Shown: piece after piece, positions 1 to 5,663 of the stretch
Position numbering within the stretch: the stretch's first letter is position 1
Layout: each line of letters starts with the position of its first letter
Notes under the pieces: generated by a model
Seen by the model: the letters and a program-made list of their open reading frames with translations, nothing else
The model's database searches: none
What the model was told of the DNA's origin: nothing
Translations under genes and position numbers: made by a program
Source of the DNA: Akkermansiaceae bacterium
GTDB lineage: Bacteria; Verrucomicrobiota; Verrucomicrobiia; Verrucomicrobiales; Akkermansiaceae
Direction of reading: 5' to 3'
NCBI GenBank assembly: GCA_023301645.1
Contig: JALZUH010000191.1
Coordinates: forward strand, 1 to 15,861
DNA: 15,861 bases

Positions 1-603
1 AAGCGTAAAAAGGGGCGCATTAATGAGCTGCTTGAATCTTTCCCAGAGAGTGAGCCAGGTATGATTCGTATGCTTTCTGTTTTGGCCACTATTGGTAAAA
101 ATCTTTATCTTGGAAACAGCTTGCCTATCCGTGAGTGGAATGACTTCGCTCAGCGCGAGGTCCCCTATGAGTTAGTGCGAGCCAATCGCGGTGCTAATGG
201 TATCGATGGTCAGATTTCGACTTGGCTAGGTGCTACGGCCGATGCTGAGGATTCGTGGGGTGTTTTCGGTGATTTGACAACACTCTACGACTTGGCTGCA
301 CCTGCATTACTGAGTCAGGTGGAGTGCGCGGGACGCATGCTTATTGTCATCAATAACAGTGGTGGACGAATCTTTGAGAGGTTGCCTATGGTAAAAGAGC
401 TTGGTGAGGAGGCTGGTCAGCTGGTGACTAATGAGCACGCGACGAGCTTTCAGCACTGGGCAAAGATGTGGGGGATGGACTACGCGAGGGTTTCTGGTAT
501 TGAGGGGTTTGACTTCGAGCCAGGTGAACGAGCGATGGTCGTCGAGGTTATTCCTGACTCACCTCAGACAGAGCTATTCTGGAAGAAGCTAGCCGAGATT
601 TAG
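1..603 (+). CDS. menD: MenD, C-terminal part (SEPHCHC synthase), 5' end outside window
   Basis: The reading frame is open from base 1, so the gene starts outside the window and about the last 200 residues are seen of a protein usually near 550-580 aa. MenD joins isochorismate and 2-oxoglutarate with thiamine diphosphate to make SEPHCHC, an early step of menaquinone synthesis in the cytoplasm. The visible part is the C-terminal ThDP-binding domain. It shows LYLGNSLPIRE, then NRGANGIDGQIST (the family's SNRGASGIDG block), then GDLTTLYDL followed some 20 residues later by INNSGGRIF and LP. The last three form the GD...NN metal/ThDP motif and match E. coli MenD closely in order and spacing. The first methionine in this frame (base 61) lies inside the domain and is not the start. 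The stop overlaps the convergent panC stop. No other men gene is in view. Confidence 0.9.
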   Translation, partial: KRKKGRINELLESFPESEPGMIRMLSVLATIGKNLYLGNSLPIREWNDFAQREVPYELVRANRGANGIDGQISTWLGATADAEDSWGVFGDLTTLYDLAAPALLSQVECAGRMLIVINNSGGRIFERLPMVKELGEEAGQLVTNEHATSFQHWAKMWGMDYARVSGIEGFDFEPGERAMVVEVIPDSPQTELFWKKLAEI

Positions 604-1445
604 CCAATTTCTATATTATCAATGAGTCTGACTTCTCCGTAGAACACGGCGGCGGCCATGACGGCCGCTTGTGTGACGCTGCTGATAGGCTGGAGTGACT
701 CTGCGTCGAGGATTTCTAGGTAGTCGATGCGGATTGATTGCTGCGACTCTTGGATTTGCTGCTGCGCGATTTCGATGAGTTTGCTGGTCGATTGTTGCCC
801 TTGTTGGTAAGCGTGTTTGGCAGCTAGTAGGGCGCGCCTTATTCGTGAGGCGTCTCTGCGCTGGGCTTCACTAAGTCGTGTGTTTCTTGAGGAGAGTGCT
901 AGACCGTTGTTCTCACGCACTGTTTCGAGCCCTTCTATTTGGATGGGGACATTAAGGTCGCGCACCATACGTCTGATGACAGCTAGTTGCTGATAGTCTT
1001 TTTTCCCAAAGATGGCGATGCTTGCCTGCGTGATGTTAAAGAGTTTGAGGACAATAGTGCATACTCCGTCGAAGTGGCCTGGGCGAGTGGCCCCGCAGAG
1101 TTGTTGTGTCAGGCTGGACTCGATGACTCGTAGCGAGTGGTCGGGGTGATAGATACTCTCGGCTGAGGGAGTGAAGCAGAGGTCGACACTCTGATTGCGG
1201 CATTTTTCGAGATCAGTGTCTAGGGTCTTTGGGTAGTTGATAAGGTCTTCTTCTTTATCAAACTGTGTAGGATTCACGAAAATACTAACGATGACGCTCC
1301 CTGTCTCTCCTGCGAGTTTGCGAGCCTGTGTGATGAGGGCGAGGTGGCCTTCGTGAAGAGCTCCCATTGTTGGCACCAATACACGAGGAGGTGGTAATTT
1401 GGATAAATGATGAGATAGCTCAGAGGCGTTAACAGAAACTTTCAT
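600..1445 (-). CDS. panC: Pantothenate synthetase PanC
   Basis: PanC condenses pantoate and beta-alanine with ATP through a pantoyl-adenylate, the last step of pantothenate (vitamin B5, CoA precursor) synthesis. From the ATG at 1445 it is 281 aa, the usual length. Motifs appear in family order: PTMGALHEGH (25-34, HxGH nucleotide-binding), FVNPTQF (56-62), RPGHFDGV (121-128), FGKKDYQQ (147-154) and LSSRN (184-188). The frame continues upstream to ATGs at 1463 and 1481. I prefer 1445 because it puts PTMG near residue 25 as in E. coli PanC; none of the three has a convincing ribosome site. One oddity: the usual DGLA before SSRN reads NGLA (N180). It is a lone gene with no panB or panD beside it, convergent with menD and divergent from the first ompH. 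Confidence 0.95.
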   Translation of the reverse strand: MKVSVNASELSHHLSKLPPPRVLVPTMGALHEGHLALITQARKLAGETGSVIVSIFVNPTQFDKEEDLINYPKTLDTDLEKCRNQSVDLCFTPSAESIYHPDHSLRVIESSLTQQLCGATRPGHFDGVCTIVLKLFNITQASIAIFGKKDYQQLAVIRRMVRDLNVPIQIEGLETVRENNGLALSSRNTRLSEAQRRDASRIRRALLAAKHAYQQGQQSTSKLIEIAQQQIQESQQSIRIDYLEILDAESLQPISSVTQAAVMAAAVFYGEVRLIDNIEIG

Positions 1446-1521
1446 ATAAGAAGAGATTGCCATGGATAGCTGTTGACGCAATGCCTTATTGAGTGCAGTT
1501 TATGTGCAGTTGTGTGTGTAT

Positions 1522-1550
1522 TTGAGGTTTTTTTACTTATCGCATAGATA
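1522..1550 (+). promoter_or_regulatory. Weak candidate sigma-70 promoter for the ompH pair
   Basis: In the divergent gap between panC and the first ompH, TTGAGG (1522-1527) lies 17 bases before TAGATA (1545-1550). This would give a leader of about 50 bases before the ATG at 1608. The match is only partial and the region is AT-rich, so chance is a real possibility. A TATACT at 1589-1594 has no -35 partner at normal spacing. Confidence 0.2.
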
Positions 1551-1607
1551 GAGTAGAAGCTTTACAGAAATACGTATTCAACGTCACTTATACTTTTAAA
1601 ATTTATC

Positions 1608-2204
1608 ATGAAAAATCGTTTTAAACTACCTCTTATGTTTTTGGCAGCTGCAGCTCTATTCGTAGGGCCAGCTTCCGCGCAAGATCTCAAAATCGCTACT
1701 GTAGATGTTGAAGCCGTTTTTAGAGGCTATCATCGCACTGCAAAGGAAGAAGCTAGAATCCTCGTAGAGGAGGGTCGTATCAAAAAGGAATTTGAAGGTT
1801 CTATGGGTGTTTTAAGAGACCTTGAGACGCAAGTTGAGGATCTCAGAAAGAAAATCGAAGATCCTACTGTTTCTGAGAAAGTCAGAGCTGAGGCTAAGAA
1901 AACATTCTTAGAGAAAGTTAATGAAGGCAGAGCTCTTGAGCAGGAGCGTAAGGATTCTCACCAGCGTCGCCGCACGGCGCTTACAACACAGTTGCAGGCA
2001 AGTGTGCAGGAAATCAGAGCTGAGATCATTAAATTGATTACGGATCACTCTAAGGCTGAAGATTACGATTATGTATTTGATAAGTCAGGTGTGAGTAAGA
2101 ATCAGCTACCGTTCCTCATCTACACTAAAGGTTCAGTAGATATGACGGAGGCAATCCTTGCTGAGCTCAATAAAGACGCTCCAGTTGAGGCTGAGTCGAA
2201 GTAA
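1608..2204 (+). CDS. OmpH/Skp-family periplasmic chaperone, first copy
   Basis: Skp/OmpH proteins are soluble periplasmic trimers that hold unfolded outer-membrane proteins after Sec export. This 198-aa protein has a clear signal peptide (MKNRFKLPLMF, a hydrophobic run, then ASA before QD near residue 25). The family start strand IATVDVEAVF follows, then a long charged helical middle (about 40-150, heptad-like, the coiled-coil tentacle), and the closing strands YVFDKSG...LPFLIYTKGSVDMTEAILAELN. Length fits the family (160-200 aa). The ATG at 1608 is fixed by the signal peptide; the leader is AT-rich with no Shine-Dalgarno sequence. A second paralogue of the same length starts 50 bases downstream, so the two probably share a transcript. 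The usual neighbours bamA and lpxD are absent. Confidence 0.85.
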   Translation: MKNRFKLPLMFLAAAALFVGPASAQDLKIATVDVEAVFRGYHRTAKEEARILVEEGRIKKEFEGSMGVLRDLETQVEDLRKKIEDPTVSEKVRAEAKKTFLEKVNEGRALEQERKDSHQRRRTALTTQLQASVQEIRAEIIKLITDHSKAEDYDYVFDKSGVSKNQLPFLIYTKGSVDMTEAILAELNKDAPVEAESK

Positions 2205-2254
2205 AACTTTTAGCTAGAGCTCTTGGCTGTCATTAATAACCTGCAAATATCACG

Positions 2255-2851
2255 ATGAAAAACCTCTTTAAGCATTCTGCTTTATGGATCACGGCTGCAG
2301 CCCTGTTAACAGGATCTGCTGCAGCTGAGAATAATAAGGTAGCCTCTGTAAATATCGAATCCTTGATGGCACAATACGACCGTGTGCAAGTCGAGTTAGA
2401 CAAGCTAAAGCTAACAGAAGACAAACTCAGAGCAGCGCAGGAGGAGCGTATGGCACCTGTGCTTAAGATGAAAGAGGAGCTCGCGGCTCTTAAGGAGAAG
2501 TTCGAAAGTCCGACGTTATCTAAAAAGGTCAAGGATGAGGCGGTTAGCAGCTATAAAGTGCTACTAGCGAAGGCAAAGCAGCTTAATGAAGCTAATCAAG
2601 TTGTGCTGCAGCGACAGTTCCGTGCTAGTCAGCTCGAGCGCGAGGCTGTGTTGCTCTCTGTAAAAGATGACATGGTGCTTTTGGTCGAAAAATATGCTGA
2701 AGATAATGGTTACGCCCTTGTTTTCGATGTGTATGCCAAGACGCAGAGCCTTTTACCTACTATTATTTATAATAAAAGCACGACCGATATCACCGATGAG
2801 GTGATCAAGTTCATTAATGCGAAGGCTGAGACTCAGAAAGATTCTGAGTAG
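2255..2851 (+). CDS. OmpH/Skp-family periplasmic chaperone, second copy
   Basis: Paralogue of the gene just upstream, also exactly 198 aa. It begins MKNLFK, has a hydrophobic signal segment ending SAAA before EN, then the family strand VASVNIESLM. A glutamate- and lysine-rich coiled-coil middle follows, then the C-terminal core YALVFDVYAKTQSLLPTIIY and TTDITDEVIKFIN. The two copies align end to end, for example EDPTVSEKV here as ESPTLSKKV and the shared LP-IY and D-T/I-T blocks, but they are clearly diverged, so this is an old duplication rather than a recent one. Likely role: a periplasmic holdase for outer-membrane proteins, acting as a homotrimer or mixed with the first copy; mixed trimers are inference. 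A strong terminator follows 21 bases after the stop, ending the unit. Confidence 0.83.
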   Translation: MKNLFKHSALWITAAALLTGSAAAENNKVASVNIESLMAQYDRVQVELDKLKLTEDKLRAAQEERMAPVLKMKEELAALKEKFESPTLSKKVKDEAVSSYKVLLAKAKQLNEANQVVLQRQFRASQLEREAVLLSVKDDMVLLVEKYAEDNGYALVFDVYAKTQSLLPTIIYNKSTTDITDEVIKFINAKAETQKDSE

Positions 2852-2872
2852 GTAATACTAGAACATTCCCCC

Positions 2873-2905
2873 AAACCTCTCATTCTTCTGAGTGAGAGGT
2901 TTTTT
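2873..2905 (+). terminator. Intrinsic terminator of the ompH pair
   Basis: AAACCTCTCA (2873-2882) pairs perfectly with TGAGAGGTTT (2893-2902): a 10-bp stem with a 10-base loop, and the T run extends to 2905. It lies just past the second ompH stop, so it separates the ompH unit from the dnaK region. Confidence 0.9.
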
Positions 2906-2988
2906 GCGCGTTAGTGTGGCGCTATGGCGATGGTAACGAAGGGGCTTTACTACTGAGTCTGTCTCGTTGGTAAAGGTTGACCCGTATT

Positions 2989-3027
2989 GGCACAGTTACT
3001 ATCCCAAAGCTAGGGATAGACTGTGTC
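2989..3027 (+). promoter_or_regulatory. Strong bulged hairpin in the dnaK upstream region
   Basis: GGCACAG (2989-2995) pairs with CTGTGTC (3021-3027, one G-T pair). CTATCCC (2999-3005) pairs with GGGATAG (3013-3019), with a small bulge between the two stems and a 7-base loop AAAGCTA. No T run follows, so it does not look like a terminator. It could be a DNA operator or part of a long leader RNA; the function is unknown. Confidence 0.5.
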
Positions 3028-3154
3028 AAAATGACTCTTTAGTGCCATTTTTGGGTGACATTATGTCTCTTTAGAATGGTTTTCGTAGACGTTGAATAGA
3101 GTGTTTTTTTCTGAACTTGTTGTGTTTGAGTTTGTTAGCTGGTTTTTTCGCGCC

Positions 3155-3171
3155 TTGGCACATTGCGTGCA
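3155..3171 (+). promoter_or_regulatory. Sigma-54-like promoter motif upstream of dnaK
   Basis: TTGGCACATTGCGTGCA has GG (3157-3158) and GC (3169-3170) exactly 10 bases apart, the invariant sigma-54 spacing. TGGCAC is a full match to the -24 element; GTGCA is one base off TTGCA at -12. It lies 150 bases before the dnaK ATG. No enhancer-binding regulator is in view and sigma-54 control of dnaK would be unusual. TTGGCA could also serve as a sigma-70 -35 box, though no good -10 follows at 17 bases. Confidence 0.3.
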
Positions 3172-3220
3172 AAAGGTAGAGGTGAATAAATACATGCGGA
3201 TCCTGTGGAGACCTTGTAGC

Positions 3221-3240
3221 GCTGTCTCAGATGAGAGAGC
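3221..3240. promoter_or_regulatory. Inverted repeat in dnaK leader, possible operator
   Basis: GCTGTCTCA and TGAGAGAGC (3221-3229 and 3232-3240) are inverted repeats with one mismatch, separated by 2 bases. The tight centre suits a dimeric repressor site better than an RNA hairpin. It lies 81 bases before the dnaK start. It is not a CIRCE element. Confidence 0.3.
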
Positions 3241-3321
3241 TATTACAAGTAATCACTACAAATTCTGTCATGAGGCAAGAACGCCCAATATCAATTAATA
3301 TAATACATCATATCAAATACT

Positions 3322-5235
3322 ATGGCTAAAATACTCGGAATCGACCTCGGAACTACAAACTCCTGCATGGCTGTCATGGAGGGGGGTGAAGCTACCGTTT
3401 TAGAAAACTCAGAAGGCGCACGCACAACTCCTTCTATCGTAGCATTCACCAAATCTGGTGAGCGCCTTGTCGGACAAGCTGCAAAGCGTCAGGCAGTAAC
3501 AAATGCTAAAAATACCATCTTCTCAGCGAAACGCTACATTGGACGTAAGTTCGACGAGCTTTCAGATGAAGATAAGCAGGTGCCTTATGCGATCGTCAAA
3601 GCCGATAACGGTGACGCTCACATCGAGGTGGAGGTAGATGGTGCTAAGAAGGCATACTCACCTCAGGAAATCGCGGCCATGGTGCTCGGTAAACTTAAAG
3701 TGGATGCGGAGACAAAGCTAGGTGAGACCATCACTGAGGCAGTCATCACCGTTCCAGCTTACTTCAATGACTCGCAGCGTTCAGCAACGAAGGCTGCTGG
3801 TGAAATCGCAGGCCTTAAGGTTCTCCGTATCATCAATGAGCCTACTGCGGCAGCGCTCGCTTACGGTATCGATAAGAAGTCAGAGGAAAAAGTCGCTGTT
3901 TACGACCTTGGTGGTGGAACATTTGATATCTCAGTGCTCGACATCGACGATGGTGTATTTGAAGTGCTCGCCACTGACGGTGACACTCAGCTCGGTGGTG
4001 ATGACTGGGATAATGCTCTCATCAATTGGATCGTAGCTGAGTTTAAGACAGCTGAGGGAATGGATCTTAGCAAGCAGCCCGATGCGCTTCAGCGTATTAA
4101 GGAAGAGGCTGAGAAGGCAAAAATCGCGCTTTCATCAGCTCAGTCCTACGACATTAGCTTACCGTTCATCACCATGGACGCTACTGGTCCTAAGCATATC
4201 CAGCAGACACTTTCACGTGCTAAGCTAGAGCAGCTTACTGACTCACTCTTCGAGCGCACTAAGAAGCCAGTTCTTGACTGCTTGAGAGAAGCTGGACTTT
4301 CAGCAAGTGAGATTGACGAGCTAGTGCTTGTTGGTGGTATGACTCGTATGCCTAAGGTTGTAGAGACAGCTGAGGAGCTAGCAGGTAAGAAGCCAAATCA
4401 GGGGGTGAACCCAGATGAGGTGGTTGCTATCGGTGCTGGTATCCAAGGTGGAGTTCTTCAGGGAGATGTGACCGACGTTCTTCTTCTTGATGTAGCACCG
4501 CTAACACTCTCAATCGAGACAGCAGGTCAAGTCGCTACTGCGATGATCGAGCGTAACACAACCATCCCTGCGAAGAAGTCCCAGACATTCTCAACAGCAG
4601 CTGACAATCAGCCAGGCGTAGATATCCGCATCTGTCAGGGTGAGCGCAAGATGTTCGTCGACAACAAGGTTCTAGGTAATTTCCACCTTGGTGGTATCGA
4701 CCCTGCACCACGTGGCACACCTCAGATCGAGGTGACATTCGACATCGATGCAAATGGAATCCTCCATGTATCGGCGAAGGATAAGGCTACAGGCAAGGAA
4801 AACAAGATATCTATCGAGGGTTCAAGCGGTCTTTCTGATGAAGAGATCGAGAAGGCCAAGCGCGATGCTGAAGAGCATGCTGAGGAAGACAAGAAGCGCG
4901 CCGAGGCGGTCGAGGTGAAAAACAATGGTGAGAACCTTGTGAATCAAGTCGAAAAGCAAATCGAAGAACTCGGTGAGCAGCTTCCGGCTGAGATAAAATC
5001 AGGTATCGAAGGTAAGATCGGAGTTCTTAAAGCAGCCCTTGAGGGTGATGACACAGACTCCATTAAGTCAGCTACCGCAGATCTTGAAGCTTCACTTCAG
5101 GAGCTAGCACAAGCCGCTCAGGCAGCACAGGGTGCAGCAGGAGCTGAGGCAGGTGAAGCCCCATCTGAGGAGAAGCCATCCGAGCCTAAGCAGGCTAAAG
5201 GAAAAGTAGTCGACGCAGAGGTCGTCGAGGACTAG
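3322..5235 (+). CDS. dnaK: Chaperone DnaK (Hsp70)
   Basis: Cytoplasmic ATP-driven Hsp70 that binds exposed hydrophobic segments with DnaJ and GrpE. At 637 aa it is full length. The ATPase domain shows GIDLGTTNS (6-14), VPAYFNDSQR, NEPTAAALAYG (near 172), DLGGGTFD (near 195) and LVGGMTRMP (near 336). The DVAPLTLSIET linker near 390 leads into the substrate-binding domain, followed by the helical lid. The tail is Ala/Gln/Glu-rich and ends AEVVED, a version of the acidic C-terminal motif. The ATG is fixed by the family start MAKILGIDLG; there is no Shine-Dalgarno sequence. Neither hrcA, grpE nor dnaJ is adjacent. groES follows 98 bases later, an order unlike the common grpE-dnaK-dnaJ operon. C-ending codons are frequent, as expected for high expression. 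Confidence 0.98.
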   Translation: MAKILGIDLGTTNSCMAVMEGGEATVLENSEGARTTPSIVAFTKSGERLVGQAAKRQAVTNAKNTIFSAKRYIGRKFDELSDEDKQVPYAIVKADNGDAHIEVEVDGAKKAYSPQEIAAMVLGKLKVDAETKLGETITEAVITVPAYFNDSQRSATKAAGEIAGLKVLRIINEPTAAALAYGIDKKSEEKVAVYDLGGGTFDISVLDIDDGVFEVLATDGDTQLGGDDWDNALINWIVAEFKTAEGMDLSKQPDALQRIKEEAEKAKIALSSAQSYDISLPFITMDATGPKHIQQTLSRAKLEQLTDSLFERTKKPVLDCLREAGLSASEIDELVLVGGMTRMPKVVETAEELAGKKPNQGVNPDEVVAIGAGIQGGVLQGDVTDVLLLDVAPLTLSIETAGQVATAMIERNTTIPAKKSQTFSTAADNQPGVDIRICQGERKMFVDNKVLGNFHLGGIDPAPRGTPQIEVTFDIDANGILHVSAKDKATGKENKISIEGSSGLSDEEIEKAKRDAEEHAEEDKKRAEAVEVKNNGENLVNQVEKQIEELGEQLPAEIKSGIEGKIGVLKAALEGDDTDSIKSATADLEASLQELAQAAQAAQGAAGAEAGEAPSEEKPSEPKQAKGKVVDAEVVED

Positions 5236-5257
5236 TTTCTCCCAATCAATATATCCT

Positions 5258-5291
5258 ACCCGCATCTCTAAAGTCATTTATTGGTGCGGGT
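5258..5291 (+). terminator. Hairpin between dnaK and groES, weak terminator or processing site
   Basis: ACCCGCATC (5258-5266) pairs with GGTGCGGGT (5283-5291), 9 bp with one T-G pair and a 16-base loop. Only a short mixed tail (TTCATTTAAT) follows, so termination would be incomplete. It may protect or trim mRNA between dnaK and groES, or lower read-through. AT-rich sequence between it and groES (for example TATAAC at 5320-5325) could hold a separate promoter. Confidence 0.5.
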
Positions 5292-5333
5292 TCATTTAAT
5301 CATTACTTAATTCAAATCATATAACATAATATC

Positions 5334-5627
5334 ATGTCATCAATAACACCAATCGGACAGCGCGTCCTCGTGAAGCGCCTCGAAGCAGAAGAAATCACAG
5401 CTGGAGGCATCGTTCTTCCAGACACAGCAAAAGAAAAGCCTCAGGAGGCAACTGTCGTTTCTCTAGGAACTGGCGGTAAAGACGATAGCGGCAAGACTCT
5501 CGAGTTCGCTGTTAAAGTAGGAGACACCGTTCTCATCACTAAGTATGGCGGCACTGAAGTGAAGGTTGCAGGTGAAGACCTCCTTATCCTTTCTGAAGAC
5601 GACATCATTGGTATCCTTAATTCATAA
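5334..5627 (+). CDS. groES: Co-chaperonin GroES (Hsp10)
   Basis: The heptameric lid that caps GroEL and encloses the folding chamber. It has 97 aa, the standard length. The sequence has the family order: TPIGQRVLVKRLEAEE at the start, then the mobile-loop segment ITAGGIVLPD (the IVL tripeptide that docks onto the GroEL apical domain), EKPQEATVVSLG, VGDTVLITKYGGTEV, and the closing strand EDDIIGIL. The leader ends CATAATATC-ATG with no Shine-Dalgarno sequence. groEL follows after 36 bases on the same strand, so the two are almost certainly co-transcribed. Confidence 0.98.
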   Translation: MSSITPIGQRVLVKRLEAEEITAGGIVLPDTAKEKPQEATVVSLGTGGKDDSGKTLEFAVKVGDTVLITKYGGTEVKVAGEDLLILSEDDIIGILNS

Positions 5628-5663
5628 TCATCTTAACATTTAAAAATAACATATATAACCATC

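Larger units (their letters stand above)
2906..3321 (+). other. 416-base gene-free leader upstream of dnaK
   Basis: No convincing gene is present; a 68-aa frame at 3092-3298 has no recognisable features or start signal. The stretch holds, in order, a TTGACC/TATCCC pair (2977-2982 and 3000-3005, 17-base spacing, weak sigma-70 look), a bulged hairpin (2989-3027), a T-rich tract (3092-3150), a sigma-54-like site (3155-3171) and an inverted repeat (3221-3240). No CIRCE (TTAGCACTC-N9-GAGTGCTAA), no HAIR-type HspR site and no sigma-32 CCCCAT box was seen. The length and structure suggest it carries the control of the dnaK-groES-groEL unit; that is inference. Confidence 0.5.

Noticed and set aside
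2233..2532. 99-aa antisense frame over the second ompH
   Set aside because: A serine-rich shadow of a well-supported gene, with no start context.
3092..3298. 68-aa frame in the dnaK leader
   Set aside because: No domain or signal features or start signal, and it spans the promoter-like and dyad elements; probably non-coding.
2906..3321. CIRCE or sigma-32 heat-shock element before dnaK
   Set aside because: I looked for TTAGCACTC/GAGTGCTAA and CTTGAA...CCCCAT and found neither.
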